From NCBI GenBank assembly GCA_947646735.1, contig CANTFK010000909.1, positions 1-64,000 on the forward strand: DNA of 64,000 nt. Direction: 5' to 3'. Both the position numbers and the translations under genes were made by a program. This DNA is from Peronospora farinosa. Lineage: Eukaryota; Oomycota; Peronosporomycetes; Peronosporales; Peronosporaceae. Below, one piece after another: positions 40,123-52,069 of this stretch (positions are counted from its first letter, which is position 1; every line of letters begins with the position of its first letter). The notes beneath the pieces were generated by a model, which ran no database searches, was not told the origin of the DNA, and saw only the letters and a list, made by a program, of their open reading frames with translations.

Positions 40123-41430
40123 ATGCCACCGAAACGTGATTAGGCTGATAAGTCGCCTGCAAAGGCGCCCATGCAGACCAAGACATATCGCACGCGCCGC
40201 GAAAACTTGCAGCCGTCGCTAAGTGCGTCTGTGAAAACACCGACATCTAATGTCAGGTTGTCAGAAGAACACACTACTATTGTGCGGACAAAGATCTGTC
40301 TCTTATTGCAAACTACATCAAGAACAAGCCACTGCCGTCACCCCAAAGTGGCGATGAGCAAAGTACATTGATGGGACATATGTCCATATCACTAGGAGCA
40401 CTCAACCTTCAGGAAGCTTCCATGCTTCCTGACAGCGAGGGTCATGCCTCGTCGTCTGCGACAACGAGCGCAGCGACCACAACTGAGCGCGCTGCTTCAG
40501 ACGAAACAGCCGCGACTCAACAGCAGGTCGGCGATTCGAAATCGTCCGCCTCTGTCAACATTACGTCTGCAGTCTTGACAATTCATAATGGAAAGTCAGA
40601 CTCAGATCAGGGTTTCTGCGACTTTGAAGCTGGACTCACTAGTTCACCGTCGCGAGGGCGGCTACGTGAGTGGTGGCTTTCCACCAATTCCACCCGAGTG
40701 CTTTTACTGCGACGCTCCTCGAAGCGTACCACTATTGACGCTAACAAACTTCTAACGTCTTTCCATCATGGACACGGCAGGGCAAAGCACGTGGTCGTGC
40801 TTTACTTATCCCCGTCGTGTTTCGTTCTAACATAACAACCATCAAATACGAGGTAGAGGTTCTGCGCCTTGTTACATCGCATGTAGATGCAGTGAAACAA
40901 CGGTCGCAGCGAATCAGCTTTGCTATGACGCGTGCGAGGGAATATTGGGCGGTAAAAAAAACCCTAGTCCTTCTCGTCACGCTGCCCCTGCAAGTACATC
41001 AGGATATAGAAAAAAGACGCCTGCTGGTGCTTCTGCTCGTGAGCAGCCACCAGCCCAGGCACTTCGACGCGCAACGCGTCAACCATCTCCCAAGAATCGA
41101 AGCTCTTCGGGTATCCTTTTTACTGCACAAAGATCTGAAGCTTTTTCTTCGCATGGCGATGGGCCAAAACCTTCCAACAAGAAAGCGTGTGTTCCCATTC
41201 TCATAGGTGCCACTCGATAGAAGCGGCGATTACGCCCAACTAATCGCGGCTGCCTATCCTGTAGTCGTTTAGTCGCAGGCGGAGATTGCTGAGCTGAACA
41301 AGGAGATAATAATCTCTCGAGTCAATCCTCTCGACTGACTTCAGATCTATGCGCTGTAAATTCGGGGGATCATTAGGGGCACGACTGCCTGAAGGTTCGT
41401 TTGGAAATGCATGAGCGACTGGAGATGAGA
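40123..41430 (+). pseudogene. D4 antisense ORF, degenerate
   Basis: It starts ATGCCACCGAAACGTGA, identical to D1 in the first codons, but codon 7 is a TAG. A long frame at 40368-40835 keeps the acidic middle (EASMLPDSEGHASSS, ILTIHNGKSDSD) and later frames keep the ISFAMTRAREYW block and the Lys/Gln linker. The position relative to the LTR (57 bp inside it) and the order of blocks match D1. The divergence is greater than between D1 and D5, so this copy shows which blocks are old. Confidence 0.65.
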
Positions 41431-41438
41431 GACCCGCG

Positions 41439-42735
41439 TCAAACGCGGACTACTCTTCGATCACCGAGTCCTCTCGTCTCCCTCGTATACAGGAAGTCTT
41501 TAGGCTTCCTCGTCGCCTGATCGGCCGCGACGCTCGACTCACAGTCGACGTCACCATCGGTCTCGTTAGACCGATGTGGATATGTGATCTCTTCTGGATC
41601 AACATACCGCTTCATACGATCCACGTAAAAACGGGGTGAGTCTTCATATACGGTGGGAGAGTGAGCCTATAATTTAGGTCTCCAACTTCTTCAACCCGCT
41701 GTAAATGGCCTAATGAATCGGGGCAATAGATTAGTAGTACCACCAGGTAGTACATGAGATTTCATGTTTAGGTAGGGTAGCAGTACTTAATAGAACTTTG
41801 TCCCCCACACTAAAGTGTTTATTGTTTTTGCGACCATGTTAGTCGCATATTGGTTTTAGCTTGTCCTGTGCGCTTGCCATCGCGTCACGGACTTTACGTG
41901 TGATGGCTAATCGCTCATCCACAAAGCGCTGAGATTCTCCCACGTTTCTAGCATCCAGATCGCCTATGACATCTTAAAAAGGTCGTTCATGGATCGACGC
42001 TGTTGATAACACTATAGTGTTACCGTCAAGAAGCACAGGCATTTCTTGTCGTATCTACTTATTGACTACTATAGGTAATGCGACCACCTATGAACTAGCT
42101 GTGTCACTAGGGCAACCTTGGCCCTTTTTGGCATTCGCACCGAGCGAGGTGAGGGGACCCCCCCCCCACTAAGACTCGGGCTGCGTACAAACGAGACTGG
42201 CGTTCGAGGATGACGCATTCCGTTAATGTAAAACGGTTTTTCACTATGGTGTGAACACTGTTATTAATAGCGAACTCCACGAATGGCAATTGCTTGCTTC
42301 ATTCTTTAGGAGTCGCTATTGTACGCAACACATCCGCCACGACTCAATTGGCCCGTTCTGTTTGGCCATCGGTCTGGGATGATCGGCTTCTGACATGTGG
42401 AGCGTGCTACCCAGCAGCTCGAACACATGTCGCCAAAAACCCGACGTAAAACGCGGATCCCGGTCCGATACTATGGACTCGGGCATCCCGTGTAGTCGAT
42501 ACACGTGATCCAGAAACAAGAGGGCAGCCTCTTTTCCGGATATCTTGGTGCTACATGGTGCCAAATGCACCTTCTTGCTCAGTCTGTCTACAAAGACGAC
42601 GAGCCCCGTCCTGCCTTTAGTCAGGCGGAAACATGAAGTCCAAACTGACCGACTTCCAACATTCAGTTGAAATCGGCAGTGGCTTCAGTGGCGTACTGCT
42701 AGAAGGTGCAGGCTTGATGCGCTGACACTCTTTTT
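41439..42735 (-). pseudogene. pol: D4 integrase and tail
   Basis: Minus frame 42316-42570 carries HLAPCSTKISGKEAALLFLDHVYRLHGMPESIVSDRDPRF (second core Asp) and then the same out-of-frame end as D1 and D5. The base missing at 42373-42379 and the TGA at 42299-42301 are both shared. The tail (41439-42289) is broken and carries the post-integrase region. The integrase N-terminal finger is lost at the truncation. Confidence 0.8.
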
Positions 42736-42753
42736 TATAAGTAAATATATATG

Positions 42754-44931
42754 TGGTGGATCAAAATTCACAAAATTGCTGATGTGACTCCGACTCTTCA
42801 ATGGCGCCCGGACTACCGAATAACGGAGGTGGTACCCCAGATTTCGTGTACAAGGCCTTCCTCACCTTGTGTAACCGTCGGATGGGCGAGTTGCACTATT
42901 CTCAGTAAACTTGGGTCGATGTTGATCCTAATCGCGTCAGGGATAGGGGGTTTTGGCAATCGTGTGAAAAATCTTAACACGATCGACCGGGTACTCGTTT
43001 GTTCATCATCCCAATATATCTTAATAATCCTATAAAGTGAAGCTAGAATCTTTTGACCACTTAAGCAGAACCTTATGACCACTTGATCCGTGGTGCACTT
43101 GCTTGCCTTGCTCTTACTTGTTATTTCTGCGGAAGATCGCAGTTGAGTTGTTGTGAGAATATTTCTTCGCTCGGTCAAAACAATCCAGTGCAAATTTGTT
43201 GTCGATACTTTTCGCGTCGTAAGGACAAATATCCTGCCCGAAAAAGAGAAGTCGACACGTGTATTTTAAGGTTAATTGAACTTTGTTCAATGTTAATCAA
43301 TCACATACCAAAACCTATGATATTGCCTATCTACAGTCCAGGATCTACTGCCACGTGTCGTCTTCTTGAAAATAAATCAGGTCTCTTACGTGTTTCACCT
43401 CTCTTACGTAGTTTACCTCAGATACGGTCGTGATCTCGTCAATCCGCATTTCGGATCGAGGTTACGGATCGATATGTACCCGTTACGAAACGCGATCCAC
43501 ATTTCCGATCGAGGTTACGGACCAATATGAACCTGGTAACGAATCACGATCCACATCTCGGATCGAATTTATACGGATTGATATGTAACTGGGTACCAAT
43601 TGCGATCCGGATTCGTCGATCCGGAATCATCGATCCAGATTTGTCGATCCAAAATTGTTGATCTCATCCAGTCCGTCAGTCTGTAATTGTGGATTTAAAA
43701 TCGTCGATCCGGAATCGTCTATCTTATCTAGTCCGTCGATCCGGAATCGTCCGTCGTTTTCGGGTCGCGACTGTTGTGTGTGGCCCACACCCGGTACACT
43801 TTTATATCGGAACTCTTCTGTTTTCTCAATCCTGTTGCTCCCTCTTCCAACCATCTCGCACGGCTTATTGGCCAATCAAAGAGCGGGATTTTTTAATAAA
43901 CAGTGTTTACTTTGTCGATCCCTTTCAAATCTTCTGATCGCTTTACCACACTACAAAGGGGTCAACCACACAGAAATATCTACGCGGTCGAGGGTTAATT
44001 GGGGCAATGTATATGAGCCACCCTGGTTTTGCTTGAGATCGCCTTGCCCAAAAATGTAGATACATTATCCACATGATACACTTAACCTTCTGAACACTTG
44101 AGCCGTACCTTGTCCTTTTGCGTTATACAGCGTCCAATCGCAGGCAAAGTCTGTTTGTGAGAGGTCTTGTAATCCCTGGCCATTCAATCCAGGGATATTA
44201 CTTGTATGTAGGGTAGCAGGAGCTCTTGATCGTCGGGAAGCTAAAAATATCCTACCCGTATGAGAAGTCTGCGTGTGTAGTTATAATTCGCAGAAATTCT
44301 GTTTATAGAGTTAACCAATCGAATACCTTAAATCTACGATACTCCCTATCTGTGTAATTGGATCTTTTGCTACGTGTCGTCTTTTCATAAAAATTAGTTT
44401 TTGATGTGTGACTCACTCCAATACAGCCGCGATCTCACTCTTGGTAAATATGTCGACCAATTTGCAAATGTCAATCATGATCGCAATTGTACCCATGCCG
44501 ATCCGATCGTATTCTTATCCATTTCAATCTGATCGTAATTGTACCAATGTCGATCCGATCGTAATTGTATCTATGTCGACTATATCGGCCGAGATAAAGA
44601 TCGCGGGTACGATCGATTGCAACAAGTTACGATTGCGATTACGATTGCAGTTTTAATCTATCGAAACGTGTCATCATCGCAAAGTGAGATCGATCGTAAT
44701 CGATTATAATTGCAGATAAGATCATGATCAAGCGCAAAAGTTGATATGGATTCGTAATCCCTACCTGGCCCGTAACAGTCATAGACATTCCATTAATATA
44801 TCCGATAAGACCAGATCGATCCCATCATATAATCGAATAATTCTGGCGACCAATTGGTCGATCTTATAGTTATCCAAAAAGTGATCCATGCCATGTACGT
44901 GACTCAAATTTCTGAAATCGACTTCACCACA
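42754..44931 (-). repeat. A2 3' LTR, old and diverged (2178 bp)
   Basis: On the plus strand it begins TGTGGTGGATC and ends GACTTCACCACA. It keeps the TGTGGTG/CACCACA ends and the internal landmarks of A-type LTRs (GCGCCCGGAC..., GGTACC, the segment resembling 3800-4030). It also has its own imperfect repeats at 43580-43760 (GATCC-GGAATCGTC type) and 44470-44580 (GATCGTAATTGTACC type). It has diverged far more than the A1 LTRs. Confidence 0.8.
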
Positions 44932-45966
44932 GCCGTCCCCTGCGCTGATAACCGGAATACAGTGCTGGTGTATCCGTGAATCTTGTGATCAATCTCCTAT
45001 TTCGATATCGGCATCCCAATTTGAAACTCAACACCATCAGAGTCATCCGATCGAACTGATAAAATTTACGATTAGTCATTGGCAGCAGTCGATCAACCTC
45101 CATCGGTGACCGCGTCCCCAGACTTGGTTGATACAGTATCTCGATGAACGGACAATGATTATTCCACTTTTGACGTCCCATCCCGCTTGGTTAATTGATA
45201 TGTGGATCGTAATTAATCGTTTAAATCATACCCATTGACGCGATCTTTTCCATATAATTTCCATATCTTTTCGTTGATCACGTCCATAATTTTTTTCTTT
45301 CTTCCTATTTTAAGTCGTGCTCACATTATTTCTTCGTCGATCTTTGATCTTCAGATCATATTCAATTAATATGTTGATCGTAATCAAATCTGTCGAACGT
45401 GATCAAATCTGTCGATCGTAATTCTTAGATCACTATACTCACTCCATATATACCCCATCCTACCGTCATGTGTAACACTCTTACACATATTCAACATCCT
45501 TAAATAGCCCACCGCCATTATTAACGACGTTCATTATCGTGTGACTGCATCACCTCAAAAAGATTCACACTCTCTCGATTGCGATCAAACATTTCCATTA
45601 AAGCACCAAAGATTTTATCGGCCTCATCTGCCCAAGACGGATTGTCATAACCTTTCCTGTGTACTTACAATTTACGGTACAATCGATTATAACGTGACTT
45701 AGGGCCCGATGGTACATCGACAATCTTTTCCTCTCGAATTCCCCCCCCTCTAAACCACCTTCCCAGCTATCTTCAAGCAATCATGCTTCATTGAAATCAG
45801 TTCGATCCCATTCATCTATATTCAGCAACTTGTAGGCCGTTACGAAAACACTTTGACCTGTTTTGACTTGGATACATGGACTTATGAAACAGCCTATACA
45901 GTTTACCCGTAATTTCCTATCGTACATCGTGATCACCACATTTACGGTCACAAGAAACAGTCCGTG
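44932..45966 (-). pseudogene. pol: A2 relict: chromodomain end and 3' non-coding region
   Basis: The reverse complement aligns with A1 11760-12508. Seen are the polypurine-tract area beside the LTR (44932-44945), the 3' non-coding region, and the pol end, including the complement of TTTTGAGGTGATGCA (about 45545-45560) and the chromodomain and integrase-tail coding near 45640-45930. Numerous indels and stops; no usable frame. It ends exactly at the C2 duplication CCGTG. Confidence 0.8.
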
Positions 45967-46183
45967 TGTAACGGGGTTACACGACGGTTGTAGCGTCTTT
46001 CCGAGAGTTTACGGTTAAACTCCCCTTTGTATTGCATATAATGCATTATTATACTTCTCTTTAGAGAGGTATTAAGTATGAGCGTTAAGATACGGTATTC
46101 GGTAATAGCGTATCTTATCGATTGAGAGTCGATAAATCACTAACGCTGTATTAAGTACATCATACACAGATGTTTAAATGATA
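45967..46183 (+). repeat. C2 5' LTR, first part
   Basis: It starts TGTAACGGGGTTACA, itself a hairpin, and runs to the solo-LTR insertion point GATA (46180-46183). The remainder of this LTR resumes at 48207. Confidence 0.9.
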
Positions 46184-46267
46184 TGTGGTAAAGTCGATTT
46201 GAGAATTTTGGCTAAGTCCATACAATAATTTTCTCGATAAATCCGGAGACGATTTATTGGGACTTTT

Positions 46268-46447
46268 CTCTCTAACGGTTATATCCCTTTCCCATAACGG
46301 CCGGATCCCTTTCTTATAACGGTTGGATCCCTTTCTCATAACGGCGATAGTCCTTTCCCATAACGGTCGGATTCCTTTCCCATAAAGGTCGGATCCCTTT
46401 CTCATAACGGCTGGATCCCTTTCTCATAACGGTTGGATCCCTTTTCC
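46268..46447. repeat. About 21-bp tandem repeats in the solo LTR
   Basis: Eight to nine imperfect units of the form GGATCCCTTTCTCATAACGGT. They lie in the 5' third of the solo LTR and are absent from the A1 LTRs, so different A-type LTRs carry different minisatellites. Confidence 0.85.
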
Positions 46448-47204
46448 CCATTAAGTCACTTACTAAAATGACTTATTGGGTGTGATGAAGTCGATCTCGA
46501 TTCATGGACGATCGAATGGAAAAGCACCGTTGATCCAAGATCGTTTATTTGTTTGTTCAATAAAACGAATGAAGAAGGGATCAATGGTATCGAAAACGAT
46601 GATGATATGGATTGAAACATACTTAAGGTGAAGATACATGGCATGGATCACATTTCCGAATAATTTTGAATGATCATGGAATAGGACACCGTTTGGATTA
46701 TACTTGATTCCAGTATCGGTTGATTAAATTAGATGGATTGATTTTAAAAGGATTATACGTGAATGTAGAATAGTGGAATTTCGCAAAGTGTGGATCGCGA
46801 CTGTGGAGAAGCGTGTGGCGAAGCGAAGGAGTAAATTTGGCAAAGTGTGATCGCGTATCTTCGGTTAAGTCCGAAATGTCCAATATTGATGAGTCGCGAT
46901 GTCGCAGAAAGGTTTCGAGATGACGTCAAATGGGATGGAAAACAGTGAATGGTGTAGTTTGCAGTTCTATGTGGGGTCAAATATGGCCTAGAAACTACGC
47001 TATTGCGATCTCCGGTATTTCTCGATGGCGATCCGCGTGAACGCGATCGCTAAGAAGGAGGATGGGTACATCCAAGTATGTGGAAGACGGTCTGGTGTGG
47101 ATCACGTCACTATGGAGGACTGGAATGGTGGGCATGACATGTCACATAGATGGACCATCTCACATGACCTGAGAAACGGTGAAGAGGACAAGTCGCGATC
47201 CGGC

Positions 47205-47510
47205 GGATCGCGATCCGATGCTAATTATTAGTATCGCGATCCGATATTAATTATTAGTACCGCGATCCGATACCAATTAGTTAGTACCGCGATCCGATAC
47301 TAATTATTAGTATGCGATCCGATACTAGTATTAGTACCGCGATCCGATACTAATTATTTAGTATCGCGATCCGATATTAATTATTAGTATCGCGATCCGA
47401 TACTAATTAATTATTAGTATCGCGATCCGATACTAATTATTAGAGATGATAAATTATAGTAGATCGATACAATTATTAGTACCGCGATCTGATACTAAAA
47501 TGGTATTAGA
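47205..47510. repeat. Palindromic minisatellite in the solo LTR (second copy)
   Basis: About eleven units with CGCGATCCGATACTAAT followed by ATTAGTATC or a variant, each forming a dyad. It is the reverse complement of the array at 4139-4335, with more units. Confidence 0.85.
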
Positions 47511-48206
47511 TCTGAGCACGGTAGCGATTCAGATCGTGGCGATATTGGAGTGGACCACATTACAAGATCTGATTTCTCCGAAAGAGCGATACGTGGCAAT
47601 AGATCCTGAGCTACAGATATGCAAGATCATAGGTTTTGGTATTTGATTGGTTAACATTAACAGAGTTCAATTTGCTTCTAAGTACACGTGTCGACTTCTC
47701 TTCCGGGCTGGATTCTTTGGCCTCCCGACGTCTCAAGGAAGTCTACATACTACGCAAGTCATATCCCTGGATTGTTTGACCAGGGATTGCAAGAATTCTC
47801 AACAAAACAACTCAAGCTGCGATTGGACGCAGAGGACTAAGAAGTCCAGATACAAGATCGCGAGACGGCTCAAGTGGTCAGAAGGCAAGCGGATCAAGTA
47901 TCTACATTTTTGGACAAGGCGATCTCAAGGGAGATCAGGGCGACTCAAATAGAGCACCCCAAGAACAACTGCGATCGTGTGAGGAATTCCACTCGATCGC
48001 CCCCCCCCCCACCTATCCCTAACACAATCAAGTTCAACATCGACTCAAGTCCACCGAGAAGAGAGCAACCCGCCCTACCGACGGGTACACAAGGTGAGGA
48101 AGGCTATACACACGGAACCGGGGTACCCCCTCCGTTATTCGGTCGTCCGGGCGCCAGTGGAGAGTTGGGATCGCATCAGCAATCTTGCGAATCCGACTCC
48201 ACCACA

Positions 48207-48639
48207 GATGCGTCGTTCAATAGCAAAGTCTGCATATAATAATTACTGTTATAGTAGTTAATCTAGTGTAGTGTACTTAGAGTAGGACTATTTATAAAAT
48301 CTTAAATCATAAATCAAAATCAGTTTCTCATTTTGAGTTTAAGATCACAAGTCGTTCTGACTTGTTCTCTTGTGCACTTCGTGCGTTGGTTCTCTGAACC
48401 TCTAAGCTTCTAGCTTGTTCTTGCACTCTTTGCGTTGGTTCTCTGAGCCTTAAGCTTATTGCTTGACTGACTAAAAGTCTTTTTCCTACTTCCATAGAAC
48501 AGGGTTACTTTTAAGGTCACTTAATTTATTCCTAAGAACTAAGTGGCTTTTAGCCGCAAAATTTATTTAGTTCTCTAGAACTAAGAGGCTTTCAGCCTAA
48601 AGTCTTCTTCTGGCTAAAGAGCTGTGTAGCTCCGCTACA
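48207..48639 (+). repeat. C2 5' LTR, second part
   Basis: It continues from the duplicated GATG to TGTAGCTCCGCTACA (48625-48639), the terminal hairpin and LTR end. It contains consecutive hairpins such as TTAGTTCT-CT-AGAACTAA and GGCTTTTAGCC. The primer-binding site follows: TGGTAGCACTCG from 48642, shared with family D. Confidence 0.9.
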
Positions 48640-48698
48640 CTTGGTAGCACTCGTAGTCAATCCTACACCTGAGTCTCTAAGGCTGACCCTCTGTGAGG

Positions 48699-49440
48699 AT
48701 GGAGAATAAAATCACCTTTCTGAGGCGCAACGTCTCGCGCTCGATAAATCATCTGCATTCGTTGGGCCCGATCAAATCGAGGCTTTTTGGCCTAAGGCCC
48801 GGAGGTCCTTAATGCTCGCCTTGAGGCCTTTATGCGTTATGAATCAACGCTACTCGGGCAATTTTACGACCAGACAGCGTCAGCTGCGCCTACACAGTAC
48901 ATTCCGGTACCTGTGCCCGATGCAGAGCCAAAGGCTCGTCCACTCGTTTTAAACGTAAAGACCTTCGAGGGGAAGGAGGGAGAAAATCTTCTCCTCTGGA
49001 TCCGAGAAGTTGAAATGGCAATGGACGCCGCCATGCTTGTATCAGATAAGCTACGAGTTGGCTTGGCCATTTCGAAGCTCGGTGGAAGGGATAGAGAGTG
49101 GGATCTAACGAGCGATGTCGCTGTAAAAGCCGCATTCCCCACATGGGAAATGCTTAAAAAGCAATTAACTTGTGTGTTTGCACCGCCTAATCAGGCTTAT
49201 CGTGTGCGCTCACCCTTCTTGGCTACCCGACAGGGAAAGAGAGAATTGTCGGAATATGTCCATGAGTTGAGAACTCTCATTGCTGCTATGCAGCAGGACC
49301 CTCTGGCAGAGGAAGTCCGAGTAACCATTTTTATGGAAGGAATTCGTACTTGGGTCACCAGGAGAGAAGTTCTCGTGTCCAGCCTTCGACTTTCGAAGAG
49401 GCAGTAAGCATAGCGTTTAATTTTTAAATAATTATTTCAT
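48699..49440 (+). pseudogene. gag: C2 Gag capsid-like region
   Basis: An ATG at 48699 opens only a short frame. The true Gag sequence is recognisable from about 48720 in shifted frames and is open from before 48832 to 49407 ([75 protein letters not shown]). Comparison with C1 shows a base lost near 48785 and another change near 49375. The capsid-like fold is recognisable, but this copy does not encode a continuous Gag. Confidence 0.75.
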
Positions 49441-49475
49441 TAAATTATAATATTAACGCTAAATTAATTTTAAAT

Positions 49476-50276
49476 TTGCTTGCTATGGTCGTCCATGGTG
49501 CCTTTTACAGGGCGAAACCCATGGACCTCAGCCATGCTGAAGAAGCTGATCTTCAAGCTGCTGAGCAGCAAGGTAACATCCGTAGATGTTACATGTGCGG
49601 AAGCACTAGTCATCTCCGCCCTAGCTGTCCCTTGCGAAAGCAAGTTCAAATTGGCAGAGCCGACACCCTGCTTCTAGCCAAAAGGCGAGCATCGCAGAGA
49701 AAACGTCAACTCTCAGTTGGCGCGGGTCGCCCTACTGGGAAGGAACTAAGTTCTGTTGAACCTTTAGGAGGTAAAGGTAAACAGGGCTTAGCCCCAGGTG
49801 GTTCTGTGGATGCTTCCATGGAACAAGATTACAAGCCAGGCTTGTTGGTTGTGTCGGCAACCGTTAAGGGTTTTGAGAAACCATGGTCAATTTTAATTGA
49901 CTCAGGAGCGTCAGGTAATTATGTCCGACGTCGTTCCCTTGAAGGTAGTCAGCTGTATGCTGAGGCGCTAGAAGCGCAAGAGGGTGACAGTATAACCGTG
50001 CGTCTCGCGACCGGTGTACATTTCACCGTCCCTCAAGTTCCGTTGAACTTAGGTGTGAAATTCTTAGACTTCAATAGCGTTGAACGCTGTCTTGTCCTAG
50101 ATTCGGACTCGAGATATGATCTCATTCGCGGTATGGCCTGGCTGGAACGCCATGAGCCGTGGATCGATTGGAGATCCAAAACTTTAGGCGCAACGAGCAA
50201 TGTTCCTAGCGAAGCTTTGGAGAGTCATGAACCCACCTTCGCTAGGAAACAAAGTGCTATTGGCGCGAGCCATTAA
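49476..50276 (+). CDS. C2 Gag zinc knuckle and aspartic protease
   Basis: The frame contains MDLSHAEEADLQAAEQQGN (from 49521), the knuckle CYMCGSTSHLRPSC, a basic linker, and the retropepsin motif ILIDSGASGNYVRRRSLEGSQ with the distal motif YDLIRGMAWLERHEPWIDW. It is intact over 266 codons and nearly identical to C1. The protease active site DSGA is complete. The start shown is the ORF start; in the element the frame is probably read from Gag upstream, with 49420-49475 AT-rich and non-coding here. Confidence 0.8.
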   Translation: MLAMVVHGAFYRAKPMDLSHAEEADLQAAEQQGNIRRCYMCGSTSHLRPSCPLRKQVQIGRADTLLLAKRRASQRKRQLSVGAGRPTGKELSSVEPLGGKGKQGLAPGGSVDASMEQDYKPGLLVVSATVKGFEKPWSILIDSGASGNYVRRRSLEGSQLYAEALEAQEGDSITVRLATGVHFTVPQVPLNLGVKFLDFNSVERCLVLDSDSRYDLIRGMAWLERHEPWIDWRSKTLGATSNVPSEALESHEPTFARKQSAIGASH

Positions 50277-50290
50277 CTGATTCAGTTAGT

Positions 50291-50972
50291 GTGCTGGACA
50301 TTGGAGTGTCTGAGTTGATAAACTCCGATGTCAATAATAATAGTGTCGAGCAGAGCTCAATGACACTTAGTGGAACGGCACGTACTCCGTTGAGTGATAC
50401 TCAAGGTAATATTACGACACTGGATGTCGGTAAAGACATCGGCTCTCGTATAGAGCAAGTGAAGGTCGATGACCTTGTTAGTGAGGTCACTGGTACTAGT
50501 GACTCACTGGATGTCGGTAATGACATCGGCTCTCGTATAGAGCAAGTAGAAGGTCGATGACCTTGTTAGTGAAGTCACTGGTACTAGTGACCCACTGGGT
50601 GTCAATACTGACATCGGCTCTTGCATAGGGCAGGTAAATGACAAGGGGTCTGTTGACCTTGGGGATGATAATATCCCAAGTACTTTGAAGAGTACGGTCT
50701 CGTCAATGAGACGGCAGCGTCGCCAGATGGCGGCTGCGAGACGCAAAGCGTCTGTTTTATCGCATAGTAATGTCAGTGACCAGTTGTACACCCTGGTCAA
50801 CGGAGTGACAGGTGATGTAGATGGTGAGGTTGACCTTGAGGCCCTCCTATCTTTAAATGCTCTCTTAGAGCTAGACGAAGTGTCTGTGAATACATTTCAT
50901 CAAGCCTTGAAGGCTGGTGATTTGTTCGATATGGTGGTCATTAGACCTAACCTCGAGTTGAACTCATCCTAG
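50291..50972 (+). pseudogene. pol: C2 protease-RT linker with internal repeats
   Basis: Acidic linker coding sequence in two frames (50291-50560, 50685-50972). An 87-bp unit starting ACTGGATGTCGGTAA occurs a little over twice (50419-50620), and a one-base difference in the second unit shifts the frame. The later part has [15 protein letters not shown] and [27 protein letters not shown], which parallels the linker of family D. No enzymatic domain. It ends at a TAG at 50970-50972. Confidence 0.65.
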
Positions 50973-51068
50973 CTTGTCGATGAGACAGTCCTTGAAGATA
51001 CAAAAGCGGCACTAAGTGCACGTAGTGGGGCATCTATTCTGAAGAACCCTTCAGATCCCTACTATCCT

Positions 51069-51830
51069 TTGGTAAAGGACTTCCAGGACGTGGTGTGCTA
51101 TGATCAACCGTCTGTTCTACCCCCTGATAGGGGTGTACATCATGAGATTGACTTGTTTCCCGGAACCAAATACTGTGTAACACGGCAGTGGCCTTTACCC
51201 AAAATACAGTGTGACGTTATTGGCGAGTTCTTTCGTGCAAAGCACGCGGCGGGCATGGTGCGTGAGAGTAAATCTCCGCACTCGACACCCACTTTCTGTG
51301 TTAAGAAACCGAATGGTAAGTGGCGTATCGTTCATGCTTATAATGAGCTCAATTCAGCCACTATATTTGCACAGACGCCAATACATAGAAAGGATGTTCT
51401 TCAGAACAATATGGTCGGTTGTACCATGTACAGTGCGCTCGACTTAGTCGATGGTTATTACCAATTGCTCATGCGAGCTAGTGATATTCCGCTTACTGCT
51501 GTTAGTACTCCGAGCGGTATGCTCTGGGAGTGGTTAGTGATGCCCCAGGGGCTATCGAATGCTCCGGCTACGTTGAACCGCTTGGTGACGCAATTGTTTT
51601 GAAACCATCGAAGCTATGCACAGACGTACTTTGATGACATTTTTGTACATAGTCGAGCTGAACATGGGCGGTCAGATATTGAGAACTATATTATTCATTT
51701 ACGAGCTGTGCTCGAGTGCATGCGCGCTAGTAAGCTTTATGCTAATTCATCGAAGTGCATCTTCGGGGCCGAAGAGATTCCCTTTCTAGGGTGCTTCATT
51801 GGGAAACACGGGGCCTAAGAGCGGATCCCG
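51069..51830 (+). pseudogene. pol: C2 reverse transcriptase
   Basis: Frame 51069-51602 has YCVTRQWPLPKIQCDVIGEFF, WRIVHAYNELNSAT, YSALDLVDGYYQLLM (first catalytic Asp) and GMLWEWLVMPQGLSNAP. A TGA at 51600-51602 replaces an Arg-type codon. The same frame reopens with the YFDDIFVHSRAEHG box (about 51630) and IPFLGCFIGKHGA, then meets a TAA near 51818, after which a frame change leads to the RT-RNase H connector. The motifs are complete, but the copy needs two repairs. Confidence 0.85.
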
Positions 51831-52069
51831 CTAAGGTTAAAGCCATAGTCGATTGGCCTGTTCCACAGTCTCAGAAGGACTTGCGTAAATGGCTTGGCCT
51901 TGCCAATTACTTACACAAGTACAGCGAGAATCACGTTGATATGGCTCGGCCGTTATCCAATCTCCTTAAAAAGGATGTGGAATGGTGTTGGCATGCGGAA
52001 CACGAAGATGCTTTTCAAGCGGTGAAGGCGAGCCTTCTACATGTCCTGATTGGCTTTTCCGGATCCTGA
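51815..52069 (+). pseudogene. pol: C2 RT thumb and RNase H connector
   Basis: In the frame 51755-52069, from about 51815 the sequence is RADPAKVKAIVDWPVPQSQKDLRKWLGLANYLHKY and then LKKDVEWCWHAEHEDAFQAV, the usual connector between RT and RNase H. A frame change at about 52045 passes to the RNase H ORF. Confidence 0.8.

Larger units (their letters stand above)
39485..42735 (-). mobile_element. Element D4: truncated, diverged D copy (3' half)
   Basis: It has a diverged 3' LTR (39485-40066), polypurine-tract complement (CCATCCCCC), antisense ORF, chromodomain relic and integrase, in D1 order. It is cut at about 42735 in the integrase zinc-finger region. The LTR subtype differs from D1 and D2 and matches the D3 5' LTR fragment. 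The integrase part is nearly identical to D1, so the element is a mosaic. Confidence 0.85.
46184..48206 (+). mobile_element. Solo LTR of an A-type element inside the C2 5' LTR
   Basis: It reads TGTGGTAAAGTCGATT...CACTCCACCACA, 2023 bp, flanked by GATA (46180-46183) and GATG (48207-48210). In the C2 3' LTR the empty site reads ACGATACGTCG, so the original target was GATA and one copy has mutated. It contains two repeat arrays and the region shared with the solo LTR at 3442-4745. No internal sequence is attached. Confidence 0.9.

Noticed and set aside
46268..46447. CRISPR-like array of 21-bp repeats
   Set aside because: The units are contiguous and imperfect with no spacers. The array is a minisatellite in an LTR of a eukaryotic element.
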